A program made the position numbers and the translations under genes. A stretch of 64,000 bases of DNA, from contig JAFDWN010000062.1 in assembly GCA_018268465.1 (NCBI GenBank), positions 1 through 64,000 of the forward strand. The letters run 5' to 3'. Of the stretch, positions 26,161 through 35,834 are shown piece by piece. A model generated the notes under the pieces. That model saw only the letters and a list, made by a program, of their open reading frames with translations. It did not search any database and was not told the DNA's origin. The stretch comes from Actinomycetota bacterium. GTDB lineage: Bacteria; Actinomycetota; Actinomycetes; Mycobacteriales; Mycobacteriaceae. Each line of letters opens with the position of its first letter. Within the stretch, counting starts at the first letter, position 1.

Positions 26161-27504
26161 TCATCGCCTCACCAGGAGGGTGTTGTCGGGCGCCACCGGA
26201 TCCCGCGGTCCGGCCGGCTGCTCCGCATAACCGATAGCGATGGCGCCCAACGGCTCCCAGTCCGGCGGCAGGTCCAGTTCGGCGCGCACCAGATCCGGTG
26301 CGAAGATCGTCGAACCGATCCAGCAGCTGCCCACCCCGCGCGCCGCCAACGCCACCAGCAGTCCCTGCACGGCCGCCCCGACGGCCACGGTGAACATGGT
26401 GCGCTCGGCGGCCGTGCGGTCCGCATCCGGATAGCTGTGGGCCCCATCGGGAACCATGAACGGGATCACCAGTTCGGGTGCGGCATAGAGGATGTCGCCG
26501 CGAGCCACCCGCTTCTCCACGGCCTCCGCCGACCTGCCGTCACCGGCGAGGTCGGACCGCCACTTCTGCTTCATCCGGTCCAGGAGCGCCGCGCGCACGG
26601 CGGCGTCCTGGACCCACACGAACCGCACCGGACGGGTGTGATGGGGTGCCGGTGCGGTGAGCGCCTCTGCCACCGCATCCTCGACGATTTCGGGCGGCAC
26701 CGGTTCGGCGCTGAACCGCCGCACCGAGCGGCGCAACAACTGGGCCTGGCGCCGGCCGAGCGCCAGCGCTTCCTCCGTGCCCAGCCAGAACAGGTCGTCC
26801 TCGCCGGCGCGCACCAGGTCGTGAGCGTTGGATCCGTTGTCGCGCAAAGGTAGTCCGCGCACCACCGCAACCGGCAGCCCGGTGAGCTTCCCCTTGACCA
26901 GATCGGCGGCGGCGGCGATCTCGTCGGCCACGGCCACCTCGGTGACCAGGAGTTCGTTACCGTGAGCGTCGCGCGCCCCGGCGTACCCGTGCAGAACCGT
27001 CAAACCCGCCGCGCCGATCGCGACGTCGGTCTGCCCGTTGCGCCAGGCGCGGCCCATCGTGTCGGTGACGACCACCCCGACGCGCACCCCGAGCCGTTCG
27101 CGCAGCCCGGCGCGCAGCGCGGTGGCGCTGGCGTCGGGGTCGACGGGAAGCAGTGCCAGCTCCGTGGATCCGACGTTGGATCCGTCCACGCCTGCGGCGG
27201 CCTGCACCAGACCCAATGCGTTCTCCGTGATGAGTGTGCGCCCCTTGCGGGCCAGTACGCGCACGGCCTCGGCGTCGATCAGCTTTCGCCGCAGCGCATC
27301 CCGTTGTTCGGGATCCTCGGGGGCCGTGACGATTCGGCCCTCCGTCTTGGATACCACCTTGCTGGTGACGACGACGACGTCGTCGTCACGCAGCCACGGC
27401 GCGGCGTCGGCGATCGCGGCGGCCAGATCGTCGCCGGGACGGAACTCCGGAAGCCCGTGCACCGGGCGCACCTCGATGTCCGCGGCGGCCCCGTGCTCGC
27501 TCAC
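26161..27504 (-). CDS. fbiB: Bifunctional F420:L-glutamate ligase FbiB
   Basis: FbiB adds the glutamate tail to coenzyme F420. The 447-residue product has an N-terminal CofE-type ligase domain (about 1-245; [54 protein letters not shown]). It has a C-terminal FMN-binding nitroreductase-like domain (about 255-447; [32 protein letters not shown]) that in M. tuberculosis reduces the F420 precursor. The length matches the recalled 448 residues of Rv3262. The GTG start overlaps the fbiA stop by 4 nt. Its stop lies in the 32-bp repeat array. Confidence 0.94.
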   Translation of the reverse strand: MSEHGAAADIEVRPVHGLPEFRPGDDLAAAIADAAPWLRDDDVVVVTSKVVSKTEGRIVTAPEDPEQRDALRRKLIDAEAVRVLARKGRTLITENALGLVQAAAGVDGSNVGSTELALLPVDPDASATALRAGLRERLGVRVGVVVTDTMGRAWRNGQTDVAIGAAGLTVLHGYAGARDAHGNELLVTEVAVADEIAAAADLVKGKLTGLPVAVVRGLPLRDNGSNAHDLVRAGEDDLFWLGTEEALALGRRQAQLLRRSVRRFSAEPVPPEIVEDAVAEALTAPAPHHTRPVRFVWVQDAAVRAALLDRMKQKWRSDLAGDGRSAEAVEKRVARGDILYAAPELVIPFMVPDGAHSYPDADRTAAERTMFTVAVGAAVQGLLVALAARGVGSCWIGSTIFAPDLVRAELDLPPDWEPLGAIAIGYAEQPAGPRDPVAPDNTLLVRR

Positions 27505-28553
27505 GGCTTCGCCTCCACCGTCAGGCCCGCCAATTCCACTCCCGCGCACACCATTTCGGCTGTCGTCGGCGGATCTTTCATCAGCAGCGGGACGGCGCGG
27601 ACCTCGACCCCGTCGATGTGTGCGCTGTCGCCTTCGTGGATCAGCCACCCGTCGAGCACGCCGGTGCCCGAGCGCGCCCCGTAGTGCCTGCCGACCGACT
27701 CCGATGTCGATTCCACCCCGATCACCGACAGGCATTCATCGGCCATGCCGCGCAGCGGTTTTCCACCGATGATGGGTGAGTAGCCGATGACCTTGGCCGC
27801 CGTGGAGCGCAGGGCTCCACGGATCCCGGGGATCGCCAGGATCGACCCGATACTCACCACCGGGTTCGACGGGGCCAGCAGTACCACGTCCGCGTTTGCG
27901 ATCGCCTCGGTGACCCCCGGCCCCGCGGTCGCCTTGTCTGCGCCGACGAAGGCGAAGCTGTGCGTGGGCACCTGGGCTCGGTGGCGCACCCACCATTCCT
28001 GGAAGTGAATGGCCCGCTGTTCGCCGTCGGCAGGATCGGTGATGACGACGTGGGTTTCGCTGCGATCGTCGCTGGCGGGCAGAAGTCTGGCGCCGGGGGA
28101 CCAGCGTGTGCACAGCGCCTCGGTCACCTGGGACAGCGGATACCCCGCGCGCAGCATCTGGGTTCGCACCAGGTGGGTGGCCAGGTCGCGGTCGCCGAGG
28201 CCGAACCAGTCCGGTTGAACCCCGTAGGCGGCGAGTTCCTCCTTCGCGTTCCAGGTCTCGTCGCGATGCCCCCAGCCGCGGTCCGGGTCGATGCCGCCGC
28301 CCAGCGTGTACATGCAGGTGTCGAGGTCGGGGCAGATACGCACCCCGAACATCCACGCGTCGTCGCCGACGTTGACCACGGCGGTGACTTCGTGCCCGCC
28401 GGCCGCATCGGCGGACCCGGACGGGCGGCTGTCGCCGCTCACACCCGAGGGCCCGCCGCCGCCTTGGAGACCCAGCAGGTTCTGCACGCCCAGCAGGAAT
28501 CGGGCGCCGCCGACCCCGCCGACCAGAACGGTGACCTTCACAGCGTTCGACAT
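27501..28553 (-). CDS. fbiA: 2-phospho-L-lactate/PEP transferase FbiA
   Basis: FbiA transfers a phospholactyl or phosphoenolpyruvyl group to the deazaflavin Fo, forming (dehydro-)F420-0. The 350-residue protein has [16 protein letters not shown] at the start, [19 protein letters not shown] near residue 65 and [17 protein letters not shown] near residue 225, characteristic of CofD-type enzymes. The 12 or so residues after LLGLQGG ([11 protein letters not shown]) look like a small lineage-specific insertion. The ATG start is five codons before a GTG that matches the shorter M. tuberculosis N-terminus. It forms an operon with fbiB. Confidence 0.93.
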   Translation of the reverse strand: MSNAVKVTVLVGGVGGARFLLGVQNLLGLQGGGGPSGVSGDSRPSGSADAAGGHEVTAVVNVGDDAWMFGVRICPDLDTCMYTLGGGIDPDRGWGHRDETWNAKEELAAYGVQPDWFGLGDRDLATHLVRTQMLRAGYPLSQVTEALCTRWSPGARLLPASDDRSETHVVITDPADGEQRAIHFQEWWVRHRAQVPTHSFAFVGADKATAGPGVTEAIANADVVLLAPSNPVVSIGSILAIPGIRGALRSTAAKVIGYSPIIGGKPLRGMADECLSVIGVESTSESVGRHYGARSGTGVLDGWLIHEGDSAHIDGVEVRAVPLLMKDPPTTAEMVCAGVELAGLTVEAKP

Positions 28554-28893
28554 TAGGCCTTCGCGTTCGATACGGTTTCGGCCGCCCGCGCAGCCGGCGG
28601 GCGGTGGTGCGGCACAACGACGGAAAGGCGCGGGAGTCGACGGGAGTCACGAAGTGGACACGCCGACGAAACGACGCGCCGAATTCGTGTCACGAGATGA
28701 TATGAATTCCTGTTCTAGCGCTTGACCGCGGCAGCTAACACGTGTGTAATCACAGCAGTGTCATTTCCCGGTTGGCTTTCCGATCTTGGTGCCGCAGACC
28801 GAGATTCGATCACTTGTTCGAATTGAGATGGCCACACATCACCATTGTGGGGCTCCACTGAGGACCTACGAGACCGAGTGAGGAGGCGGGGAT
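28554..28893. other. 340-bp intergenic region between divergent fbiA and whiB2
   Basis: This is the longest gene-free stretch in the window. It is less GC-rich towards whiB2 and contains a sigma-A-like promoter facing whiB2 (separate entry). It also holds a CCACA...TGTGG inverted pair near 28831-28849 that could be an operator. No open frame with coding character was seen. A promoter for fbiA must lie in the left part, but I could not place it. Confidence 0.5.
28722..28750 (+). promoter_or_regulatory. Candidate whiB2 promoter
   Basis: TTGACC as a -35 element, a 17-bp spacer and TGTAAT as a -10 element form a good match to housekeeping mycobacterial promoters. Transcription would begin about 135 nt upstream of the whiB2 ATG, leaving a long 5' leader. 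Not tested by alignment. Confidence 0.4.
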
Positions 28894-29292
28894 ATGTCTT
28901 ATGAGAGCGGCGATTTCGATCGTGTTGTCCGGTTCGACAACCGGCTACTCGGCTCAGTGGACAACGCACCGCACATCAACACCGGGTCGACGCAGATGGG
29001 GGCAGCGGGACGTCCGCAATTGAGTTTGGTCCCCGATCGACCCGACCGATATGACCTTGATCCGGCAACTACCGATGATCAATGGCAAGAACGCGCGTTG
29101 TGCGCGCAAACCGACCCCGAGGCTTTTTTCCCGGAGAAGGGCGGTTCCACCCGCGAGGCCAAGCGGATCTGTCTGGGATGCGAGGTGCGCGACGCGTGCC
29201 TGGAGTACGCACTCGCCCACGACGAACGCTTCGGCATCTGGGGCGGTCTGTCCGAGCGGGAGCGCAGGCGCCTCAAACGCGGGATCATCTGA
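28894..29292 (+). CDS. whiB2: WhiB2-family iron-sulfur transcription factor
   Basis: The 132-residue protein has the Wbl iron-sulfur motif: a first Cys in RALCAQTDPEAFFP, then CLGCEVRDAC, giving four cysteines for a [4Fe-4S] cluster. The family turn GIWGGLSERERRRLKR follows near the C-terminus. WhiB2/WhmD is an essential cell-division regulator in mycobacteria and is thought to act with the principal sigma factor. The ATG after GAGGAGGCGGGGAT gives an N-terminal extension before the Wbl core, similar to annotated longer forms. It is divergent from fbiA. Confidence 0.93.
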   Translation: MSYESGDFDRVVRFDNRLLGSVDNAPHINTGSTQMGAAGRPQLSLVPDRPDRYDLDPATTDDQWQERALCAQTDPEAFFPEKGGSTREAKRICLGCEVRDACLEYALAHDERFGIWGGLSERERRRLKRGII

Positions 29293-29308
29293 GCCGCGGA
29301 CCGCGCGC

Positions 29309-29773
29309 TCACTCGTCGTCGATCGTCGGGTCGATGACGGAAGGTTCGACCCCCAGATAGGTGGCCACCTGAGCCACCAGGACATCGTGCAACAGTTCGG
29401 CGAGTTCCTCGGAGTCTTTGGCCCGGCGCTCGATCGGCCTGCGAAACAAGACAATCCGTGCGCGTGTCGCGTTTCCGCGCACATCGACGCCGGCGGGTAT
29501 CAGCCGCGCCAGCGCGATCGGCCCGTCGGCGATCACCTCGGGCGGCCACTGCACGCTCTCCGGATCCTTCGGTGCGATCCGCGGGATCTCGTCCACCGCC
29601 ACGTCCAGCGCCGACACCCGATCCTGCCAGCGCCGCTCGATGGGCTCGTACGCCTCGAGGACCGCCATGTCGAAGCGTTCGGCGCGACTGCGCCAACCCG
29701 GCACCGTCGGCGGAAGCAGCGGGCCACGGATGTCGCGGCCGCGACGGGATCGCCATTGGTTGCGCTCGGCCAC
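29309..29773 (-). CDS. Zincin-like metallopeptidase-family protein (Rv3259-type), degenerate motif
   Basis: The roughly 154-residue product (RFDMAVLEAYEPIERRW ... ARLIPAGVDVRGNATRARIVLF ... LLHDVLVAQVATYLG) is highly conserved with mycobacterial Rv3259 as recalled. The family is annotated as a metallopeptidase, but the expected HExxH is not intact here: the helix reads LLHDVLVAQ. Catalysis is therefore doubtful and the function unknown. The GTG start was chosen because it gives a compact product divergent from the DUF3499 gene; the frame is open for another 160 codons through unrelated sequence. It converges on whiB2. Confidence 0.7.
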   Translation of the reverse strand: MAERNQWRSRRGRDIRGPLLPPTVPGWRSRAERFDMAVLEAYEPIERRWQDRVSALDVAVDEIPRIAPKDPESVQWPPEVIADGPIALARLIPAGVDVRGNATRARIVLFRRPIERRAKDSEELAELLHDVLVAQVATYLGVEPSVIDPTIDDE

Positions 29774-29863
29774 GCCGATGATCGTAACGGTTGGGGATCG
29801 GCGGGCCCGCGGCTGCGCGTGTCCCTCGCCGTTGCGGCATTCGCGCACGATAACCTCTCGTGC

Positions 29864-30283
29864 GTGAATGTTCCCCGTCGCTGCTGCCGGCCCGGGTGCC
29901 CCCACTATGCGGTGGCGACGCTCACGTTCGTCTATTCCGATTCCACGGCGGTGGTCGGTCCGCTGGCGATCGTCTCCGAACCGCATTCGTGGGATCTGTG
30001 TGTCGGCCACGCCAGCCGGATCACCGCGCCGCGCGGCTGGGAACTGGTGCGCCACGCCGGGCCGCTGCCCTCGCACCCCGACGAAGACGATCTGGTCGCG
30101 TTGGCCGACGCCGTGCGTGAGCGCCGGGACGGCGCCGCCCCTGCGGGCGGGGTCGTGGCGGGCTTCTCCGATCCGGCCACCGGCGCCCACGGCGGCGCGC
30201 TGATGGCGCCCGCGGCGCCCCGCCCGGATTCGGCCGGCCGCAGACGGGGCCATCTGCGGGTATTGCCTGATCCGGCGGAGTAG
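29864..30283 (+). CDS. DUF3499 family protein
   Basis: The 139-residue product begins VNVPRRCCRPGCPHYAVATLTFVYSDSTAVVGPL. Cys and His residues (CCRPGC, WDLCVGHASR) suggest a small zinc-binding fold. This matches the actinobacterial DUF3499 family found at the same place as Rv3258c. Function is unknown; position beside whiB2 and pmmA is conserved in mycobacteria. The C-terminal 40 residues are low-complexity and rich in Ala, Pro and Arg. Confidence 0.78.
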   Translation: MNVPRRCCRPGCPHYAVATLTFVYSDSTAVVGPLAIVSEPHSWDLCVGHASRITAPRGWELVRHAGPLPSHPDEDDLVALADAVRERRDGAAPAGGVVAGFSDPATGAHGGALMAPAAPRPDSAGRRRGHLRVLPDPAE

Positions 30284-30359
30284 CTGACGAGGTAGCCGAC
30301 GCGTCGCCGACCGGTGACGGTTAGGCTGGCGGCAACGGTCTTTCGTTGCAAGGAGTTCT

Positions 30360-31760
30360 ATGTCTTGGCCAGCCGCGGCTGTTCACCGTGTGATCAAGGC
30401 GTACGACGTACGCGGGCTGGTCGGCGAGCAGATCACCGAACAGTTCGTGGCCGACGTCGGCGCCGCATTCGCCCGGCTGATTCGCGCTGACGATCCCGCC
30501 GGCCGATACGGCCAGGTGGTGATCGGCCACGACATGCGGGAGAGTTCGCCGGCGCTGGCCGCCGCGTTCGCCGACGGCGTCGTGGCGCAGGGCCTCGACG
30601 TCGTGCGGATCGGGCTCGCGTCCACCGATCAGCTGTACTTCGCCTCCGGGCTGCTGGAATGCCCCGGGGCCATGTTCACCGCCAGCCACAACCCGGCGGC
30701 CTACAACGGCATCAAGCTGTGCCGGGCCGGCGCCAAACCCGTCGGCAGGGATACCGGCCTCAGCGTCATCACCGACGAACTCATCGCCGGCGTGCCCGCC
30801 TATGACGGCGCCCGCGGGTCCATCCGCGATCGCGACGTCCTGGCCGACTACGGCGCATTTCTGCGGTCGCTCGTCGACGTGAGCGATCTGCGGTCACTGC
30901 GGGTCGCCGTCGATGCCGGCAACGGTATGGCCGGTCACACCTCACCGGCGGTATTGGCGGAGGTCTCCGGGATCACCCTGCTGCCGTTGTATTTCGAACT
31001 CGACGGCACCTTCCCCAACCACGAGGCCAATCCGCTGGATCCCGCCAACCTGGTGGATCTGCAGAAGTACGTCGTCGAGACCGGCGCCGACATCGGGCTG
31101 GCGTTCGACGGGGACGCCGACCGCTGTTTCGTCGTCGACGAAACAGGTCGCCCCGTCTCGCCGTCGGCGGTGACCGCGCTCGTCGCCGCCCGCGAACTGC
31201 GCCGCGAGATCGGCGCCACGGTGATCCACAACCTGATCACCTCCCGGGCGGTGCCCGAATTGGTGGTGGAGCGCGGCGGGACGCCGGTCCGCGCGCGGGT
31301 CGGGCATTCGTTCATCAAGGCGTTGATGGCCGATACCGGCGCCATTTTCGGCGGCGAGCATTCCGCTCATTACTATTTCCGCGATTTCTGGGGCGCCGAC
31401 TCCGGCATGCTCGCGGCGCTGCACGTGCTGGCCGCGCTTGGCGAGCAGCAGCGGCCGCTGTCGGAGTTGATGGCCGACTACGAGCGGTACGCCGCCTCGG
31501 GCGAGATCAACTTCACCGTCGCCGACGCTCCCGCGTGCGTGGACGCGGTGCTGAGGGATTTCGGCACGCGGATCCAGTCCATCGACCATCTCGACGGTGT
31601 GACCGTCGACCTGGGTGACGGCACGTGGTTCAACCTGCGCACGTCCAACACCGAACCGCTGCTACGGCTCAATGTCGAGGCGCGCACGGCCGAGGACGTC
31701 GACGACGTGGTGGGCCGGGTGGCCGCCCAGATCACCGCGCTGGGCGGTGCGGCGCCATGA
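30360..31760 (+). CDS. pmmA: Phosphomannomutase (PmmA/ManB)
   Basis: This enzyme interconverts mannose-6-phosphate and mannose-1-phosphate for GDP-mannose synthesis. The 466-residue alpha-D-phosphohexomutase has the phosphoserine loop TASHNPAAYNG near residue 108, the Mg2+ site FDGDADRC near 245, the sugar-binding GGEHSAHYYF near 330 and the phosphate-binding RTSNTEPLLRLN near 430. The ATG follows CAAGGAG. Its stop overlaps the start of the next gene (ATGA). With manA downstream and manB at 24.4 kb it completes the GDP-mannose pathway. Confidence 0.94.
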   Translation: MSWPAAAVHRVIKAYDVRGLVGEQITEQFVADVGAAFARLIRADDPAGRYGQVVIGHDMRESSPALAAAFADGVVAQGLDVVRIGLASTDQLYFASGLLECPGAMFTASHNPAAYNGIKLCRAGAKPVGRDTGLSVITDELIAGVPAYDGARGSIRDRDVLADYGAFLRSLVDVSDLRSLRVAVDAGNGMAGHTSPAVLAEVSGITLLPLYFELDGTFPNHEANPLDPANLVDLQKYVVETGADIGLAFDGDADRCFVVDETGRPVSPSAVTALVAARELRREIGATVIHNLITSRAVPELVVERGGTPVRARVGHSFIKALMADTGAIFGGEHSAHYYFRDFWGADSGMLAALHVLAALGEQQRPLSELMADYERYAASGEINFTVADAPACVDAVLRDFGTRIQSIDHLDGVTVDLGDGTWFNLRTSNTEPLLRLNVEARTAEDVDDVVGRVAAQITALGGAAP

Positions 31761-32842
31761 CCGCTACGCGCGCCGCTGTCGACCTCGACGACGGTGACGG
31801 ACTGCTGGCGGCCGACCGCCACGGGCTGTTGCGGGCGGCGTCGATGGCAGGCGCGCAGGTGCGGGCGACGGCCGCCGCATTCGACGAGGGTGACCTCGAT
31901 TTGTTGCGGTCCGGACAGCCGCCCCGCACGGTGATCTGGGTCGCCGGCCGGGGTGCGGCGCAGACCGCCGGCGCGATGCTGGCCGCGGCCCTCGGTGCGT
32001 CGCTGGCCGCGCCGATGGTGATGGCGGCGGAGGCCCCGCCGTGGATCGGCGCGCTGGATGTCCTCGTCGTAGCCGGTGACGATCCCGGCGACCCCGTGCT
32101 GGTTGCGGCGGCCGCGACCGCCGTGCGCCGGGGTGCGCGGGTGGTCGTGGCGGCGCCGTTCGAGGGTCCGCTGCGCGATGTGACGGTGGGCCGGTCGGTC
32201 GCGCTGGCACCGCGCATGTGGGTTCCCGACGACTTCGGCCTGACCCGCTATCTGGCTGCCGGGGTGGCGGCGCTGACCGTGGTCGACCCGGGTTTGCACG
32301 CCGACCTCGGGGCGATGGCCGACGAGCTGGACGCCGAGGTGCTGCGCAACAGCGCCGGGCGCGAGCTGTTCACCAACCCCGCCAAGGCACTGGCCGAGAA
32401 GATGTCGGGGCGCGATGTGGTGCTGGCCGGCGACAACGCGGCCACGCTGGCGCTGGCCCGGCACGGTGCCGCGGTGATCCTGCGGATCGCCCAGCAGACG
32501 GTGGCGGCGGCGGGGCTGGGAGACGTGCTCGTCGCGCTGCGCATGGGATTGGGTCGATCGGGGGAGGACGCCGGGCGGTCGCTGTTCCACGACGAGGAGA
32601 TCGACGGCCCGCTGCCGCGCCGGGTGCGCACCTTCGTGCTCACGACGGCCGCCGAGCGGCCGGTGGTGACCGCGCGGGTCAGCGGATACGACGGGGTCGA
32701 CGTGCTCGACGCCGAGGATGTGCCGCCTGGTCCCGACGCCGCCGAGCCGGCACGGCTCAGCGGGCGCCCCGAGCAGCAATTGGCCACTATGGCCGTGCGG
32801 CTGGAGATGGCGGCCGTATACCTGCGACTGGTTCGAGGTTGA
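31757..32842 (+). CDS. SIS domain protein (Rv3256c/TobH-like)
   Basis: The 361-residue product sits between phosphomannomutase and phosphomannose isomerase and overlaps the former by 4 nt. It has SIS-like sugar-phosphate isomerase features (TVIWVAGRGAAQTAGAMLAAALG near residue 55, LVVAGDDPGDPVLVAAAATAVRRGARVVVAAP near 100) and a second half resembling bifunctional phosphoglucose/phosphomannose isomerases. Catalytic residues could not be assigned. A role in mannose phosphate metabolism is plausible from operon position only. Confidence 0.78.
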   Translation: MTATRAAVDLDDGDGLLAADRHGLLRAASMAGAQVRATAAAFDEGDLDLLRSGQPPRTVIWVAGRGAAQTAGAMLAAALGASLAAPMVMAAEAPPWIGALDVLVVAGDDPGDPVLVAAAATAVRRGARVVVAAPFEGPLRDVTVGRSVALAPRMWVPDDFGLTRYLAAGVAALTVVDPGLHADLGAMADELDAEVLRNSAGRELFTNPAKALAEKMSGRDVVLAGDNAATLALARHGAAVILRIAQQTVAAAGLGDVLVALRMGLGRSGEDAGRSLFHDEEIDGPLPRRVRTFVLTTAAERPVVTARVSGYDGVDVLDAEDVPPGPDAAEPARLSGRPEQQLATMAVRLEMAAVYLRLVRG

Positions 32843-32846
32843 TCGA

Positions 32847-34073
32847 GTGCACCTGCTACGCGGAGCGGTGCGAACCTATGCCTGGGGTTCGCGTACGGCG
32901 ATTGCCGATTTCACCGGAAGGCCAAGTCCCACAGCTCATCCCGAAGCGGAATTGTGGTTCGGCGCGCATCCGGGGGATCCCGCCTGGCTGCAGACCGACG
33001 ATGGCGAGCAGTCGCTGATCGAGGCGTTGCGCACCGATCCCGACGGGCAGCTGGGCAGGGCGGCCACCCGCCGCTTCGGTGACACCCTGCCCTTTCTGGT
33101 CAAGGTGCTGGCCGCTGACGAGCCGCTGTCGTTGCAGGCCCACCCCAGTGCCCAGCAAGCGGCCGAGGGGTACGCCAGGGAGGACCGGCTCGGCATCCCG
33201 GTCTCGGCCCCGATGCGCAACTATCGCGACCGCAGCCACAAACCCGAACTGCTGGTCGCCCTCGAGCAGTTCGAGGCGCTCGCCGGGTTCCGGCCCGCGG
33301 CGCAGACCGTGGAGCTGTTGCGCGCGCTGTCGGTCCGCGCGCTCGACCCCTACATCCACCTGCTGTCGGACCAGTCCGACGCCGGTGGGTTGCGCGCGCT
33401 GTTCACCACCTGGATCACCGCGCCGCAGCCGGATCTGGACATGCTGGTGCCCGCGGTGCTGGAGGGTGCGATCCACTACATCCGGTCCGGGGAGAAACGG
33501 TTCGCGGCCGAAGCCAAGACAACCCTGGAACTCGGGGAGCGCTACCCGGGTGATGCGGGCGTGCTGGCGGCGCTGTTGCTCAACCGGATCAGTCTGCGCC
33601 CCGGGGAGGGCATCTATCTGCCGGCAGGCAATCTGCACGCCTACATCCACGGCGTGGGGGTGGAGGTGATGGCCAACTCCGACAACGTGTTGCGCGGTGG
33701 CCTCACGCCCAAGCACGTCGACGTGCCGGAACTTCTGCGGGTGCTGGACTTCGCGCCGACCCCGGAATCGGCGCTGCGCGCCGAAACATCCATGGACGGA
33801 ATGGAACTCGTCTATCGAACCCCTGCTCCGGAGTTCGCGGTGTCGGTGCTCGGGGTCGGCGGGGAATTGCTGGGCCACGAGATCGACGCTCCGTCGCGCC
33901 ATGACGGGCCGCAGGTGTTGCTGTGCACCGAGGGGTCGACGGTGGTGCACGCCAAATCCGGCAGCGTGACGCTCGAGCGCGGGGCCGCCGCGTGGATTTC
34001 GGCCGACGACGGCCCGATCCGTCTTGTCGCCCACCATCCGACCAAGTTGTTCCGCGTAACCGTGGGGAGCTAG
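32847..34073 (+). CDS. manA: Mannose-6-phosphate isomerase ManA
   Basis: ManA interconverts fructose-6-phosphate and mannose-6-phosphate. The 408-residue type I enzyme starts HLLRGAVRTYAWGS and has zinc ligands in LSLQAHPSAQQA (about residue 95) and EGIYLPAGNLHAYIHGVGVE (about residue 255), with the catalytic NVLRGGLTPKHVD segment. The GTG start gives the recalled length of Rv3255c exactly; the longer frame runs back into the SIS gene. Only 4 bp separate it from that gene. Confidence 0.93.
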   Translation: MHLLRGAVRTYAWGSRTAIADFTGRPSPTAHPEAELWFGAHPGDPAWLQTDDGEQSLIEALRTDPDGQLGRAATRRFGDTLPFLVKVLAADEPLSLQAHPSAQQAAEGYAREDRLGIPVSAPMRNYRDRSHKPELLVALEQFEALAGFRPAAQTVELLRALSVRALDPYIHLLSDQSDAGGLRALFTTWITAPQPDLDMLVPAVLEGAIHYIRSGEKRFAAEAKTTLELGERYPGDAGVLAALLLNRISLRPGEGIYLPAGNLHAYIHGVGVEVMANSDNVLRGGLTPKHVDVPELLRVLDFAPTPESALRAETSMDGMELVYRTPAPEFAVSVLGVGGELLGHEIDAPSRHDGPQVLLCTEGSTVVHAKSGSVTLERGAAAWISADDGPIRLVAHHPTKLFRVTVGS

Positions 34074-34190
34074 CCGCGACCGTATTGCGGTCGGGATATG
34101 CCCGTCCCGGTTGCGTGTTCACAACTCCGCCACCTCGGCGCCACAGTACTGGGTACATTGCCGAGATCGGACTTGTGAAGGGACACTTCC

Positions 34191-35663
34191 ATGGCGGGCA
34201 GGTGGCGTACCAAGTCGGTGGAACAGTCGATCGCCGACACCGACGAACCCTCCACGCGGTTGCGTAAGGATCTGACGTGGTGGGACCTGACCGTTTTCGG
34301 TGTGTCGGTGGTGATCGGCGCCGGCATCTTCACCATCACGGCGTCGACGGCGGCCAACCTGACCGGGCCCGCGATCTCGATTTCCTTTGTCATCGCCGCG
34401 GTGGCGTGCGGGCTCGCGGCGCTGTGCTATGCCGAGTTCGCGTCCACGCTGCCGGTGGCGGGTAGCGCGTACACGTTCTCCTACGCGACGTTCGGCGAGT
34501 TCATCGCATGGATCATCGGATGGGATCTGATTCTCGAATTCGCCGTCGCCGCGGCGGTCGTTGCCAAGGGCTGGTCGAGTTACCTCGGCACGGTATTCGG
34601 ATTCGGCGGTGGCACAGCCGATCTGGGCGGCATCTCGCTGGACTGGGGTGCGCTGCTGATCATCGCGTTCGTGACGGCGCTCCTCGCGATGGGCACCAAA
34701 CTGTCGGCGGGGGTGAGCCTGGCGATCACGGTGATCAAGGTGGCGGTGGTGCTGCTGGTCGTGGTGGTGGGCGCGTTCTACATCGATACCGCGAACTACT
34801 CGCCGTTCATTCCGCCCGCCGAGAGCGGCAGGGGTGGCAGCGGTGCGGAGCAGTCGCTGTTCTCCCTGTTGACGGGGGCGGAGGGCAGCCACTACGGCTG
34901 GTACGGCGTGCTGGCCGGCGCGTCGATCGTGTTCTTCGCGTTCATCGGCTTCGATATTGTCGCGACCACCGCGGAGGAGACCAAGAACCCGCAGCGCGAC
35001 GTGCCGCGCGGCATCCTGGCCTCGCTGGGGATCGTCACGGTGCTCTATGTGGCGGTCGCGGTGGTGCTGTCGGGCATGGTGTCGTACACGACGTTGCGCG
35101 AGGAAGGTCATCCGAACCTGGCGTCGGCGTTCGCGGTGAACGGCGTGGACTGGGCGGCCAAGATCATCTCCATCGGTGCGCTGGCCGGCTTGACGACGGT
35201 GGTGATCGTGCTGGTGCTGGGGCAGACGAGGGTGCTGTTCGCGATGTCGCGCGACGGTTTGATGCCGCGTCAGCTCGCCAAGACGGGCTCGCACGGCACT
35301 CCGGTGCGCATCACCGTCATCGTGGGTGTGCTCGTCGCGGTGGCGGCTTCGGTGTTCCCGATCGGCAAGCTGGAGGAGATGGTGAACATCGGCACGCTGT
35401 TCGCGTTCGTCCTCGTCTCGGCCGGGGTGATCGTGTTGCGTCGCACCCGTCCGGACCTGCCGCGCGGCTTCCGGGCGCCGTGGGTGCCGGTGTTGCCGAT
35501 CCTGTCGATCGTGGCGTGTGTCTGGCTGATGCTCAATCTCACCGGCCTGACATGGGTGCGCTTCCTCATCTGGATGGGGATCGGCGTGCTGATCTACTTC
35601 GCCTACGGCCGCAGGCATTCGGTGCTGGCCCAGCGTGAGAGAGCGGCTTCCCAGGCCCGCTGA
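34191..35663 (+). CDS. APC-family amino acid permease
   Basis: The 490-residue membrane protein has about 12 hydrophobic segments, starting with LTVFGVSVVIGAGIFTITA, the family's first-helix glycine motif that binds the substrate carboxylate. It also has the conserved FFAFIGFDIVATTAEETKNPQRD in the middle. It resembles cationic amino acid transporters of the YfnA/CAT type and Rv3253c by position. The substrate is uncertain. The ATG follows GGACACTTCC with a weak ribosome site. A hairpin lies just after the stop. Confidence 0.87.
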   Translation: MAGRWRTKSVEQSIADTDEPSTRLRKDLTWWDLTVFGVSVVIGAGIFTITASTAANLTGPAISISFVIAAVACGLAALCYAEFASTLPVAGSAYTFSYATFGEFIAWIIGWDLILEFAVAAAVVAKGWSSYLGTVFGFGGGTADLGGISLDWGALLIIAFVTALLAMGTKLSAGVSLAITVIKVAVVLLVVVVGAFYIDTANYSPFIPPAESGRGGSGAEQSLFSLLTGAEGSHYGWYGVLAGASIVFFAFIGFDIVATTAEETKNPQRDVPRGILASLGIVTVLYVAVAVVLSGMVSYTTLREEGHPNLASAFAVNGVDWAAKIISIGALAGLTTVVIVLVLGQTRVLFAMSRDGLMPRQLAKTGSHGTPVRITVIVGVLVAVAASVFPIGKLEEMVNIGTLFAFVLVSAGVIVLRRTRPDLPRGFRAPWVPVLPILSIVACVWLMLNLTGLTWVRFLIWMGIGVLIYFAYGRRHSVLAQRERAASQAR

Positions 35664-35679
35664 CCTGCCCGTCGCTCAC

Positions 35680-35740
35680 CGCGAGATCCGAGTTGATGTA
35701 CGCTTCCGCGGTTTTCGCGTGCCATAAGTCGAATCTCGCG
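35680..35740. terminator. Inverted repeat after the permease gene
   Basis: The arms CGCGAGATCCGAGTT and AAGTCGAATCTCGCG pair over 15 bp with two mismatches, and lie between the permease stop and the alkB promoter. No T-run follows. The element probably ends permease transcription. Confidence 0.45.
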
Positions 35741-35742
35741 AC

Positions 35743-35773
35743 TTTACAAAACTGATGTTCATGTCTAGACATG
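35743..35773 (+). promoter_or_regulatory. Candidate alkB promoter with overlapping palindromic operator
   Basis: TTTACA, a 17-bp spacer and TAGACA form a possible promoter. The -10 region lies within the perfect 14-bp palindrome CATGTCTAGACATG (35760-35773). That is the expected position for a repressor site, and the TetR-family AlkX gene at the end of this operon is the obvious candidate to bind it. Transcription would begin about 55 nt before the alkB start. Confidence 0.5.
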
Positions 35774-35834
35774 TGACAAATTCACGTCTACAGTCAAGCC
35801 AGTCGTGATGACTCTCACAGGGAGGTGGCGTGCT

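Noticed and set aside
29774-30253. N-terminal extension of the Rv3259-type protein through the DUF3499 region
   Set aside because: The extension has shadow-frame composition, and the plus-strand DUF3499 gene with its Cys/His motifs occupies this stretch.
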